Origin: Thoreauomyces humboldtii
Lineage: Eukaryota; Chytridiomycota; Chytridiomycetes; Spizellomycetales; Powellomycetaceae
Assembly (NCBI GenBank): GCA_027596035.1
Contig: JADGJA010000129.1
Coordinates: 1 to 38,856 of the forward strand
Direction: 5' to 3'
Length of the DNA: 38,856 nucleotides
Below, piece after piece: positions 21,373 to 34,466 of the stretch (within the stretch, counting starts at the first letter, position 1; each line of letters starts with the position of its first letter). The notes below the pieces were generated by a model. The model did no database searches. It saw nothing but the letters and a program-made list of their open reading frames with translations, and was not told the origin of the DNA. The position numbers and the translations under genes were made by a program.

Positions 21373-23830
21373 ATGTCTTCCGGTCTCGCGTTAGCTTCTC
21401 GAGTACTACGCACCCTCTCGACCCCAGAAGACTACACTCCTTGGGACGCGCCGGAAGCGTCGCAGCCCGTGACCGATTCCTCCCTCCAACATGTCGCCGA
21501 GTCACTCGCCCGCGGCATTTCCGATGTTCAGTACCAAATCGAGTCGCACGTTTCCACTCATTTCAATGTGATAAAGGAACAGGTGGACGCGGCCGCCGCC
21601 ATACAGGTCGAGGCACGGCAGATTGCTGAAGACATTGCAGCCATCACGGACAGAGTGGAGAACTCCACAGACGGTCTGGAAGCGCGCATGCACAGTGCGT
21701 TGCGAGAATACGACGAGCTACAGCTTAAGGCAGATGTGGTCGAACAGTCGCTCAATATCGTGGAGTCGCTCGTCCAAATCGATGACCTGCTCTCGACTTA
21801 CGCTGAGCACGTGAACCTGAACGACTACGCAGCGGCTTTCGAGCATGCTGCACGTACGAAGGCTTCCATGGATACGCTCCCACCGTGGGAGGTTACTGCC
21901 GTTTTTGAGGTGCTGAAGGATCGGCAGTCGTCCATTGACGAGAATTTGAAAGGCCGTCTGGAGTATATCGTATCGCAGGCTCTCTGCATTGACCTCCGAA
22001 AAGGCTCAGTGATGATAAAAGTGGAGGAATATGTTACAGCACCCGGCCTGGGTCCTGATCCCATCTCGTTGCAGAGCGCCCTCTTAGCGGTGGCCGGTCA
22101 AGGACTTGAAAAGACCTACCTGATGCCCTTCGTGCGTCTACTGTACAAGAAGGTCCTCGAGCCAGTCGTCCGGGATGCGCGGTGGGACGTGAGGGTTGAC
22201 GCCGAGACGAGATCACTCTCCATCTCGCTCGAGGAAAATGCCCCGTCGTCCTGGTCGGCACTGCCGCAGAGCTTGATTTTCGGCAGGCTAGCGAGCATAT
22301 TCGCCTTCTTCGAATCGTCAATGCCGAAGAATGCGGATGGGACCTCTCAACATGCTCTCCTTCTTGGCTTGTTGGGTACGACGTTCTGGACTCAACTCTC
22401 TAGCGCGATCGTTGAGTGCTACTTGGAAAAAGGACTGCCGGAGGAGGCTCGTCTCCTAGCCGATTTCGAAAGTGTGGCGGAGGACTGTCTTACTTTTGAG
22501 CAGGATCTGGTCAATAAGGGATTGAAGGTCACTGGCTTAACGCCGCTGGGCATATTTTGCAATGATCTCGAGAAGCACTTCACCAACAAGCGGCACCTCA
22601 CTCTGCTAGAAACGGCGCGACTCTTTCTCATCACAAAAGATTATGCAACGGTGCAATTGGAGGAGTCAATACCGGTGCCCCTCTCTAACTTTATCCCGTC
22701 CATCATCCTCGAACCAAAACGCGAGATCAACGCTCCTCCATTCTTCGAGAAGACGCCATTCGGCTTTCCACGTTGCGTCATCAGCGTAACCACCCAGAAT
22801 ATCACGGACCTCGTTCGAAGGACGACCGTGGAGGCTCGCGAGCTGAGCCCCTACTGCAGGGATAGATTGCAACGTAGTGCACATGCAATCCTGGACCTGT
22901 TTCGGGCCGTTGTTCCCGTCCACGCAGCCCATCGCCTCGCCACCATCCCCCAGATGCCTATGGTGCTATTCAACGACTGTATGTATATCGCACACCACCT
23001 GCTGTTACTGCACCTCGAAAACCGGCGCACTGGGAGTCAAGGGAACGCCGGATATTTGGGCCTTGCGATCGCGTTCAGGGCGATCAGCGAGCAGGTGCTG
23101 GACGCCGAACTGGTAAGTTTTTTTGGTGTGATTCACTGCGGATGAGATGTTATCTATCTGCTCACAAACGACATCTTCCAGGCCCGACAACGAGATATCC
23201 TCCAGGGTATCATCGATGATGCAGATGGATTTGATGTCTTGAACGAGCAACGACGAGTGATCGTCGAAAAAACTCTCAAGCAGTTGACGCATCAATTAGT
23301 CCGATTGAGCAATGTTTGGCAGGTATGAGCGAACATGTAAAGTTCTTGTAATTTGGCAACGCGCATGTCTGACTGTTTCCCCTATCCTGCCTTTGCACCC
23401 TACCATGTAGCCGGTCACTCCTCCATCTATGTATGCCGCTACATTAGCACCATTGATCTCTTACACTCTCCGACTCCTTTCATCTCAAGTTCTTGCCCTC
23501 ATCGACATTGGCGAACAAGAGTCCCACTCACTCCATGTCTTGTTAACCTCATTTCATGAAGCGCTGACCCCCCTGCTCGCAGGCCTATCATCCGAGGACT
23601 ACGGCGGGCCGCCCGTACCAGAGCTTGCTAAGTTTCGCCATCTCGTCAGCATTCTCGAATCGAGTTTCGCAGGTATCATGGAGCTCTATCGGTCCGCAGC
23701 CCTTAAGGCGTTTGAGGAGGAGGAGCTCGTGAGGCTGGTGCGCGCTCTATTTGCGGATACGCCACTTAGAAGAGCAAATCTGGAGAAGATCAGAAGCGGA
23801 GCGAAAACCTTTTTGGCTGTTTCCACCTAA
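21373..23830 (+). CDS. ZW10 (kinetochore RZZ / Dsl1-NRZ tethering subunit)
   Basis: ZW10 works in the NRZ/Dsl1 tether for Golgi-to-ER vesicles and, in animals, in the kinetochore RZZ checkpoint complex. Three exons (21373-23112, 23182-23322, 23411-23830) give 766 residues; human ZW10 has 779. The N-terminal 130 residues are coiled-coil (QVDAAAAIQVEARQIAEDIA). The strongest signals are in the C-terminal half: LFNDCMYIAHHLLLLHLENR corresponds to the HNNCMYIAHHLL motif of animal ZW10, and LVRALFADTPLRRANLEKI to its very end. LDLFRAVVPVHAAHRLATIP also matches. Length and overall layout fit the metazoan-type protein rather than the shortened yeast Dsl1. Whether it acts at kinetochores here is unknown. 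Its stop is only 40 bases from the convergent U2SURP stop. Confidence 0.9.
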
Positions 23831-23870
23831 GGATGGCTGCTATACTATGTAGTCAAATAGCACGATCATA

Positions 23871-26924
<3,054 letters not shown>

Positions 26925-27172
26925 TTTCTGTGCTTGGGGATTGGAAGTTTCGCACTGCTATCCTCTGTGGGGCCGAGAAGGAGGAGTCGGTTGGTTGATG
27001 AACATTTATTCGGACATTGATCAATCCCAAAGTAGCCAAATCAATCGTTTCATCCTGGACGGGGGAGTTCCTGCCCTTCCTTTCTTCTCTCCCGTCCTTT
27101 GGCCTTACTCGTCGTTCACTCGTGACTTCGGTAGGCTCGGCGTGCGATATTCTGGGACCGGGGTCAGCCATC
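26925..27172. promoter_or_regulatory. Divergent promoter between U2SURP and the SLC4 transporter
   Basis: 248 bases separate the two start codons, so both promoters must lie here. No TATA box or clear factor site stands out. Confidence 0.45.
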
Positions 27173-28894
27173 ATGTCAAGAGGAAAGAGACCGTGGGACT
27201 CGTTGATCGGAGAAGTTCACGCCCGCATCCCTTTCTACCTCTCAGACTGGACGGACGGGTTCGCAGACAAGAAGGTGCTGGCTGCCGGGATTTACATCTG
27301 TGAGTTGAGCCGAACTGAAACATAAGGCAGCGATGAGCAGGTTTGCATCTTTGTCCTTGTAGCACAGTTGCTTGTCGGCACTCACTCTTGCCGCCCACGC
27401 ATAGTCTTTGCCAACGTAGCACCAGCTATCACTTTTGCGTTTGTCCTCGGAGCCAACACCAATGGCTCGATAGGAGTTGAGGAGGTGCTGCTCTCTTCGG
27501 CGATCTCTGGAATAACTTACAGCATTCTTGCTGGCCAGCCCTTGGTCATTGTCGGTGTCACTGGCCCTACAACCGTCTTTGTCACGACGATCCACACATT
27601 ATCGTCATCGCTCGGCGTTGCATTCCTTCCGTTTTTGGGGTGGACGACCCTCTGGTCGGCGGTAATGCACATTGCGCTCGGAATCCTGGGTGTGTCAGAC
27701 CTGATCCGCCACGTTACACGATTCACCTGCGAAATATTCGGCGGTCTGATCGCAGTGGTTTACTTCTGGAATGGCGTCGCCGAGATCGTCCGTGGGTTCG
27801 GCAGCAATTTCGCTTTCGATGTTGGATTAATGGCCATCTTGCTAGCCATATTGACGTTGTTCTTGGCACACGTTCTGTCGGGAGCACGGAGCTGGCGATT
27901 CTGGTCAGCAGGAATCCGCGCATTCGTCGCAGACTACGCGATACCCGCCGCGGTGCTTCTTGCAACGGTGGTTTCGGTGGCTTCTCCACGCATCCGCAAT
28001 GTGGGGTTGGATCGTCTCGATGTACCGTACGATCGACGATTTCTGTCGACGACGAGCGGCCGCAGCTGGGTCGTGGATTTTACGAACCTATCCGTCGGTG
28101 GGATCTTCGCCAGCGCACTATCCGGAGTTGTGCTGACGATACTGTTCACATTCGATCACAACGTCTCGTCGTTGCTCTCGCAGCGCCCTGAGTCACACCT
28201 CCGAAAACCACCAGCATTCAATTACGACCTCGTCATTCTCGGTCTAACTATGATTCCGTGCGCGATTCTGGGGCTCCCGTCCTCCAATGGTTTGATTCCG
28301 CAGGCGCCACTTCACGTTGCAGCCCTCTCGAAAATCAGAAGCGGCAAGGTCATCCACGTAGCGGAGCAACGCGTTTCCAATCTCATGCAATCCCTCCTCA
28401 CGATCGTTCTCCTTATCCCGTCGGTCCTGTCCGTCGTGCGATGGATCCCTCGAGCAGTTTTGGCGGGTCTTTTCCTTGCCATGGGAATCGCCTCCCTTGG
28501 CGATAATCAGTTTGCGTGTCGCCTCTTTTCTTTGTTTTCTGACAAAGAGAACCGGCTCAGCGTCCTCCGATCATCTTCGTTGAACCGCGTGCCCCGCTTC
28601 CCACTTTCCAAGTTCACCATTTTACAACTCAGCGTGCTCATCTTGCTCGTCAGTCTCACCGAGTCCAACTCGCCTGCCGCCCTCGGGTTTCCGGTCATCA
28701 TCGCCGCTCTAGTGCCATTCAGGTACTACTTGCTTCCTCGCCTTGTCGACATCAGATGGCTAAGGCTGCTGGATAGCAACGAGACAGATGTCGCAAGTGA
28801 GGATACGGCAGACGAGCTCGGCGTCGACGTACAAAACGACACGGAGAATAGCTGTAATGAAATTATGATGGACGGCCGACCGCCTGATCTTTGA
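27173..28894 (+). CDS. SLC4/Bor1-type anion (bicarbonate or borate) transporter
   Basis: A polytopic membrane protein of the HCO3-/Bor1 family (PF00955). Fungal members mostly export borate. Two exons, 27173-27299 and 27405-28894, give 538 residues. The acceptor at 27404 was preferred to an earlier one because it restores the family text GIYIFFANVAPAITFAF. The N-terminus RIPFYLSDWTDGFADKKVLAA is the cytosolic entry helix. GVEEVLLSSAISGITYSI and LAGQPLVIVGVTGPTTVF follow, the latter a family signature at the substrate site. About ten or more hydrophobic segments run to about residue 485, and the tail is acidic. The long N-terminal domain of animal band 3 is absent, as in fungal and plant Bor1. 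Substrate is inferred only. Confidence 0.9.
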
Positions 28895-29376
28895 TTGTTA
28901 CCGATCATTTTGGCTTTGACCCATTCCCCTGTTCAGTACACCTACTGCAGGAGATGATGTCTTCTAACCTAGCCATCCATAAGATCAGGATCCTGGACAT
29001 CGTAGTGTAGTATTGAAACAAGCCTTGGCAAGTTTCGATGCAGATCCTGCAATTCCTGGTCAAATGGTACAGAAGCTCTCTGCACAAATCACTACGCCAG
29101 AGTTCGCGATGAAGGGTATCAGGATTTCTTTGCCAACTACAAGTCATTGACGACCGGGGCTGAAAAGGGAAAGCTTCCACCGTCATCGATCGGAATATAC
29201 AGCCAAAAATGCGCCCAGGGTTATTGGTTGGCGACTAGGGGAGGAGACCGGAAGTCGTGATGCGGTCGGTGATAGTGCCAGGATGGAAGATGCAGACGAC
29301 CGAATCGCGCAGTATGACCCACAGCCGTTCGTCTGATTCGCTGGCGGCAAATGGATGCGTACGTCGACTTCGCTTT
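28895..29376. other. Intergenic region between convergent genes, nothing recognised
   Basis: 482 bases between the stops of the SLC4 gene and eIF1. It should hold two 3' UTRs. Short frames are present without a recognisable product, and no tRNA or snoRNA boxes were identified by eye. Confidence 0.5.
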
Positions 29377-29895
29377 TTAGAAACCGTGGATCTTGATCTT
29401 GTCCTTTCCGACGATCCCCTGAGCACTGAGGAACTGCTGAATCTTGAGACGATGATCGCCTTGGAGCTGAATGACCTCTCCTAGGTCCTCGTCCTGCACG
29501 ACCGTGCCGTTGCATGCAAATTCCTTCTTGAAGGCCTTCAGAACTCGCTTTTGGTCCAGCTCTGCGCTCAGACCTTGGACGGTGGTAAGAGTTTTGCGAC
29601 CGTTACGCTGCTGCACGCGAATATCTACGAAAAGAAGAAGCGAAGACAGTTAGTATGCTTGCAACGCACAAACGCGACCATTTGTAAGAGAGCACGGTTT
29701 TCGCGATGAAGTACAGAGGCGGTCCACGGCCGAGCTGAAGGGGCCGAGCTCGCTTCCCCATCGTGGCACCATGTACTCATCGCGCCTGCAGGATAACAAC
29801 TTACGAATATAACCCTGGACTTTGACGTCCCCCGTGTCCTCTCCGGTGTCGGCAAAGGGGTCGTATGAAGCGAGATTGGCAATCTTGTCAGACAT
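29377..29895 (-). CDS. SUI1: Translation initiation factor eIF1 (SUI1)
   Basis: Binds the 40S P-site region and guards start-codon selection during scanning. Two exons, 29895-29805 and 29624-29377, give 112 residues; yeast Sui1 has 108. The N-terminus contains SYDPFADTGEDTGD, and the junction reads GYIHIRVQQRNGRKTLTTVQ. The second exon has KKEFACNGTVVQDEDLGEVI and LQGDHRLKIQQFL and ends KIKIHGF, all family hallmarks. The intron (180 nt) is about twice the usual length here. It has a perfect TACTAAC branch point (29655-29649, 24 bases before the acceptor) and an internal hairpin listed separately. Retention of the intron would give a truncated protein of about 81 residues. Confidence 0.98.
29702..29784 (-). 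other. 83-nt hairpin inside the eIF1 intron
   Basis: The arms CGCGATGA-A-GTAC (29702-29714) and GTACTCATCGCG (29773-29784) pair over 12 bp with one bulged A. Inside, GGTCCACG (29721-29728) pairs with CGTGG-C-ACC (29762-29770) over 8 bp with one bulge. CGAGCT (29731-29736) pairs with AGCTCG (29747-29752) over 6 bp. All lie between the donor at 29804 and the branch point. The complementarity is seen directly; folding in RNA and any function are inference. Confidence 0.65.
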
Positions 29896-30355
29896 GTAAA
29901 GAGGTTTTCGTATGTGCGGAGCTGCTTAAAGGAAAGATGGGTGTCGCTGAGTTTTTGACCGAGATTGTGATTCGTTGACGGGTTTAGTCGTAGACCGTGT
30001 GGGGACGAGATGGCACTCGGTCGTTGCGTGAGTCGTTCGTGCGTTCGTTTGTCGAATTGGATGGATGGATGGACGGATGGATGGACGGATGGATGGACGG
30101 ATGGATGGCGGGGAAGCCACTCGACAGCTCTGCACGGACTTGCCGGGCCGTCACGACTCACGAGCGACCAGACTTGTCTGGTGCCAGATCTAATATGATA
30201 CTGGCAGGTGTGTATCATATATGATGATAGCACATGGCGACGAGAAATCCATCCTGCGCATGCATGGTACCTTCCAATATGAGGAACCCAAGATCTATCG
30301 GAAATGTTTTTGTGATTGACACGCTGTATGCTATGAAAAAAAAGGAAGGTGCTAT
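29896..30355. other. Intergenic region upstream of eIF1
   Basis: 460 bases that should hold the eIF1 promoter and the 3' UTR of the GPI-anchored protein. The only structure noted is a 12-bp minisatellite at 30059-30108, listed separately. Confidence 0.5.
30059..30108. repeat. 12-bp minisatellite (GGATGGATGGAC)n
   Basis: About four tandem copies of GGATGGATGGAC, itself built from GGAT tetramers, lie about 165 bases upstream of the eIF1 start. It is open in several frames, so translated runs of DGWM or IHPS there are not evidence of a gene. Confidence 0.9.
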
Positions 30356-31033
30356 CTACAGAACAAGAGCGGCAACAGCGGCAGCAACGGCACCGAGACC
30401 AAAGGCCGAGGTGGTGGCAGCAGACGACTTCTGGCTGGGCGTTGTGGCGTTTGTTCCCACGGCAGCCGCAGCTCCCGACGTTGCTGCAGCCGGGGCGGAA
30501 CCCGCAGCGGTTCCCATGGGGGCGGCTGCCGACGCCGAGGTGGGAGCAGGAAGGGAACCGCACTTCAACTCGACGTTGGACATGTCCCATCCGGCGGTCG
30601 CGGGGGCAAAGCCGATCAGGGTGAGGTCCTCGACGTGAGCAAAGTCGACGGCAGGGAAGTCGGAGAAGGGGATGGTGGCGACACCGTTGGAGATGTACTT
30701 GGCGGCAGGAACGTACGTCTTGTTTCCGGTAGCAGCAACGCATCCAGAGTCGCGGATAGTCCAGGCGATGTTGAAGGTTCCCGAGGCAGGTGCCGTAACG
30801 TTGAAGGTCACACCGGACCAGGCGGAGAGCGACTGGCACTTTGCAGCATTGAAGTGCACAGCAATGTAACTGTTGGCGTCCACGGGGGTGACTGCCCAGT
30901 TGCTTCCGTCGGCAGTGAGCGAGAGTCCTCCGAATGCCGAGGAAGTGGGGTCAAGAGGGACGGCGGTGTCGACGCACTGAGCGGAGACGGTGGAGGCCAC
31001 GATGGCCGCGATCATAAGGGTCTTGGCGAACAT
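30356..31033 (-). CDS. Secreted GPI-anchored cell-surface protein, function unknown
   Basis: One exon of 225 residues. The ATG at 31033 is chosen because it starts a clean signal peptide (MFAKTLMIAAIVASTVSA, cleavage before Gln19); the frame upstream has only a TTG. The mature part (about 19-140) has four cysteines (Cys20 first), many beta-prone stretches and N-glycosylation sequons (NVT, NKT), and may be a galactose-binding-like beta-sandwich. From about residue 140 it becomes Ala/Ser/Thr/Pro-rich, a typical O-mannosylated stalk. It ends in a short hydrophobic tail (AFGLGAVAAAVAALVL), as in GPI signals. Codons are strongly biased to C-ending forms, which suggests high expression. No enzyme motif was recognised. 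Confidence 0.8.
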   Translation of the reverse strand: MFAKTLMIAAIVASTVSAQCVDTAVPLDPTSSAFGGLSLTADGSNWAVTPVDANSYIAVHFNAAKCQSLSAWSGVTFNVTAPASGTFNIAWTIRDSGCVAATGNKTYVPAAKYISNGVATIPFSDFPAVDFAHVEDLTLIGFAPATAGWDMSNVELKCGSLPAPTSASAAAPMGTAAGSAPAAATSGAAAAVGTNATTPSQKSSAATTSAFGLGAVAAAVAALVL

Positions 31034-31560
31034 TGTTGGAGCGAGCAAACGGAACGTGGGAAACTAGGAATATGGTGGGGATGGAGACGAATGTACAATT
31101 CCTTGAGGGCGAGCCTGATGGCTGCGAAGCTTTTGTCTTGTCCAAAAGGCTCGGCTTGCGGCTGTGGGCAAAGGGGTGGCAGACGGCGTAGTAGGGTTAA
31201 GTCACACAGGAAAAAGGCAACGGCAAACCTAAAATTTTGCGTTTCCTTGAAGTCGGAGTCGTCAAAATGCGCCAGAATACCAAGGTATAACCCCGCCTTC
31301 CCTCCGCAGAGGTCTGCGCACTCATGAGTTTCATGCGAAGTGCGTGCACAGCACATGCCAAGCATGCGAACTGCACAATTTAATGTCTCGCTATGCGGGG
31401 ATACAGTGGAGAGGCTTGATGTACAATGGGAATAGAAGGCATCATTTTCACGGCAATTCCAGCAGCCTTTCAGGAAGTGACCGAACTTTGTACAATTCAT
31501 TAAAAACAAACAGGTGAGGCCGCTGAACCCCATGATGACATTTCCACCCCATCGCCCTCA
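31034..31560. other. Intergenic region, nothing recognised
   Basis: 527 bases between the RAD6 stop and the start of the GPI-anchored protein, both on the minus strand. It holds the promoter of the latter and the RAD6 3' UTR. A 173-codon minus frame crosses it without recognisable content. Confidence 0.5.
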
Positions 31561-32094
31561 TCAATTCAGCCATGACTCCTCCACGGTTTCCCTCACCCTC
31601 TTGTCGTAATCCTTCCTGCTTTCCTGGAAAAGTCGCGCGGCCTCCGCGTTCGCAGGCGAGTTTGGGTTTGGGTCGTGAAGGAGGGACTGTATGGAAGTAA
31701 GGATCGCGGCCACATCGTACGTTGGCGACCTGATCATGGACGTTAAAAGGAAGGTGAGTTGTTTGGAACCGCATCAGCCACGAACCAGCAAAGGCACGTC
31801 CACTAACCACCGGTTTTGCAAGATGTCTAGACAGAGGTCGCCGTTCGCGTACACGTTCGGATGGAACATCTTGCTGATGAACTTCACGTGAGGAGGTTTC
31901 GTAGGGTAGCTCTCGTCGAAGGTAAGCACGAGCTTGAAGGTCCCGTCCTCGAACGGCGTGTCCTCAGGCCCGAATATCACGGCATTCCAGAGGTGGACGT
32001 TGTCCGGGCATGGCGCACCCGAAACGCCGTCAGGTGCATCCGTCTGCAGTCGTTTGAAGTCACGCATCAGGCGACGTTTTGCTGGAGTCGACAT
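31561..32094 (-). CDS. RAD6: Ubiquitin-conjugating enzyme E2 RAD6/UBC2
   Basis: Works with Rad18, Bre1 and Ubr1 to ubiquitinate PCNA, histone H2B and N-end-rule substrates. Two exons, 32094-31808 and 31729-31561, give 151 residues (human UBE2A 152, yeast Rad6 172 with an acidic tail). It starts [16 protein letters not shown], has [20 protein letters not shown] with the active-site Cys88, and the second exon restores [18 protein letters not shown] and [16 protein letters not shown]. It ends [13 protein letters not shown], with no yeast-type polyacidic tail. An open frame runs upstream of the ATG to 32946, but that part is unrelated to E2 proteins and is treated as 5' region. Confidence 0.98.
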
Positions 32095-32412
32095 TGTCTG
32101 GCTGTTGTGTGTGCGAACGTGTTTGTGGGTTGATAAATGGCAGGTCAATGGAGCAAGGATCGAGTGGAGTGTCCGCCGTGCGAAGTGTGCGAAGAGGCGT
32201 TCGTTCTGGTCGTTTGAGTTGAGAGCGCTCGGCGTGAGGTGAGCGGCCAGCTGGGTGTTTATGTGTTGTTGGCGGGACGGCGGAAAGGGGTCGCGAAAGA
32301 GGGAAAGCGTTTGGGGAAAGCTGAGGAAAACTGCAGGCACAATCCCATGAGCAGGGCACATGCGCACATCGCTCTGGATCTTTTGCCTTCCCCTTGCCGG
32401 ATCCATGTTGTG
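32095..32412. promoter_or_regulatory. RAD6 upstream region
   Basis: 318 bases between the RAD6 ATG and the glycosyltransferase-like remnant. It should hold the RAD6 promoter. No clear motif was identified. The plus frame of the remnant can be followed a little upstream into this stretch past a stop at 32410-32412. Confidence 0.4.
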
Positions 32413-33020
32413 TGACACGTATTCCGAGAATTCCGACGTCGAGTGCTCGTCGACCACGGCACCGAGCCTACCAGGCTCCCCACCTCGCACAGCATTGTCA
32501 TCTGCCGTAAGCAGAAGGACGGTTACAGCGGTTGCGCGTTCGTAAACGAGCAGGAAATGGTTGATGCCTTGCGTCAGACCTATCCAAATATACAAGTCGA
32601 CCTCATCAACTGGAAGGACCTCACCATAACTCAACAGCTTGACACTCTGATGGGCACGACCATCCTCATCACACCAGCCGGTGGGGTCTCGACATTGGCC
32701 CCCTTCCTTTCCGAAGGAGCCGACGCTATCATCCTCGACCAACTCGCTGGTGGCACGGGTCCCGACAGCCTCGTCGACGGCGACCTGCCACGACAGACGG
32801 TGTCCATGGAAGCATCTACTGCCGGTTCTCGATGCCCAACGAAATATCGCTGATTTCTGAGGTTGGCCACGCCTTGAGGAAAAAGTGGTTTTTTTACTCG
32901 GACGATACAAACAGGGTCCGGACAACGCGGCCGGCAGCGGTTGCAAAATCCCTTATCAATCGCTCACACAGACGTTTACTTGCCATCGGCGGGATTAATA
33001 GAGTTAAAGGTAATCACTAA
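32413..33020 (+). pseudogene. Truncated, frame-shifted glycosyltransferase-like remnant (GT61/DUF563-like)
   Basis: The plus frame from 32413 reads [15 protein letters not shown], then [17 protein letters not shown], then [20 protein letters not shown] and [20 protein letters not shown]. This resembles the C-terminal half of GT61/EOGT-like glycosyltransferases, where an invariant glycine-rich motif sits before a hydrophobic strand. The frame hits a stop at 32853 soon after TVSMEAS. Related-looking sequence continues in another frame ([14 protein letters not shown]) to 33020. There is no N-terminal half, no signal anchor, and a TGA stands just upstream. I call a decayed fragment; a short intron around 32760-32800 or a live gene with a missed 5' end are alternatives. 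It converges on the transporter gene, 22 bases away. Confidence 0.5.
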
Positions 33021-33042
33021 GTAAGAATTATGCCAGCCTAAG

Positions 33043-34466
33043 TCACGGCCTCTCCGATGCGCTCTCCGTTTTCATCTCGTTCCCCTTGGTGGAAGACGAA
33101 TGAGACCGGACCGCTAGAGAAGCCACCGAAGGGCTCTTACTCCCTGAAGTGCCTTGACGCTTGTACATGTACAGTCCGCAGAGCGTGATGGCGTAACCCA
33201 CCACCTGAAGAAGTGTCAGGTCCGTCGCAAAGACGATGGTGGACACAACGACCAGGAGAACGTCCTTGAAGATCCCCGCCAGACAGAGCACGAGCGACGA
33301 GCTTTTTTTGATCTGGGCAGGCATCGGTAGAAAAACAAAGTTAAATTGAAATCAAGAGTCAGGAGTTGCCCCACTTTCCGCGTGGGTTTTTTTCGCTTTG
33401 CTTTGCAGGAAGATGTACCTACCAGTACGACGACCGCAACATTGAGGGCAAAGGCGATCGCGGCGTTGACCAAGAGAAGGGGTGCACCGGCTGTGTGGAA
33501 TGCGTGAGAGCTGAACCGAGGTGATTCGAACACCAAAAAGGCCGCTCCGTTCATCAAGGCGCAAACGGGGGCAAAGTAGTACAAAGCACAGAGGGGATCC
33601 ATCTTGTGCTTGCTGAGGAGGGTTTGCACCATCAGAAGCCTTGCTGCCTCGGTCAGCATACCGAGTGCCTGGACGATGACGCCCACGAGGACGAAGTGAA
33701 TCTCCCCGATCGAGGACAGGATGACTCCGGCTACGACAATCGAGAGGATTCTCAGGGTGGCCACGGTCGGACGTTCCATGCCGAGAAGGGAACCGACCAG
33801 TAGGATCGCTACGGGCGAGAAAGCTTTGAGCATTTGGATGAATGCTACCGTGAGGTAGACGTAGGCAATGTTGGAGAGTATCAACGAGGCCGAGAAGAAC
33901 ATCCCGATGGGAACGACTGCCTGCTTGTCTTTCTCGTTCAGTCTTCTGAGCTGTCTGCACTCGATCCCTGCTGTCAACACGCACCCTGAGATACAATTTC
34001 GGGTTCATGCCAACCTTTTCCAGCCCAGCGAGCTGGGAGGTTGTCTTGGCAAGAACCTGTGTTGCAACGGTCGCAAACGAGAGGTGGCATGTGGTCAGGA
34101 AGATTGGAAATTCTGCAGATGTTCAGAAGCAAAGTGTGTATCAGTCAGAGCTACTAGTATGATATTGGAGTGACCGACACGGGTGGGCCCCACCGAATCC
34201 CACGGTGTGAAGAATGTACTTGTTAGACAGGATGACCGAGCTTGACAGTGCGATCCAGATTCTGCCAGGGCATAGCTCGTAGTGAGCCGAGAATGCATAG
34301 CAGACGAGAAGGCCGGGAAGCATTCTGACCGTTACCCTATGCACAGAGCGAGTTCAAACTGGTGCTGTCGTCCGGTTCTGTCAATCCCTCCCGAGCTACA
34401 TGTATCAGCGTCGGAAACCGAAGTTGTAGGAAGGAGGGGTTCATGCTGCTGTTTCCGATCAGGCAT
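33043..34466 (-). CDS. Triose-phosphate/nucleotide-sugar transporter family protein (TPT/DMT fold)
   Basis: A ten-helix secretory-pathway transporter of the TPT/NST family. Five phase-consistent exons, 34466-34336, 34261-34194, 34112-33985, 33920-33423 and 33312-33043, give 364 residues. After a polar N-terminus, IGIWIALSSSVILSNKYIL and FEFPIFLTTCHLSFAT match the fungal family text. LYLRAVVPIGMFFSASLILSN and YLTVAFIQMLKAFSPVAILL follow; the last contains the conserved KAFSPV motif. GEIHFVLVGVIVQ, GIFKDVLLVVVSTIVF and GYAITLCGLYMYK complete the set, and the tail is Ser/Lys-rich. The introns removed include one of 64 nt whose removal restores LYLRAVVPIG. The substrate cannot be told from sequence. 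Confidence 0.92.

Noticed and set aside
27300..27404. SLC4 acceptor at 27361, giving an SQLLVGTHS insertion
   Set aside because: The later acceptor at 27404 restores the family text IFFANVAPAITF and keeps phase, so the earlier one was not used.
28895..29376. Possible C/D-box snoRNA in the SLC4/eIF1 gap
   Set aside because: A GATGATGT string is present, but there is no full C box, D box and terminal stem.
29625..30839. 404-codon minus-strand frame spanning the eIF1 intron, the GGAT minisatellite and the GPI-protein gene
   Set aside because: It is in a different frame from two strongly supported genes and contains repeat-derived peptide (SVHPSVHPS).
31774..32946. 390-codon frame extending RAD6 upstream
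   Set aside because: E2 enzymes of this family start at the MSTPAKRRL methionine at 32094. The upstream part has no E2-like content and lies antisense to the glycosyltransferase remnant.
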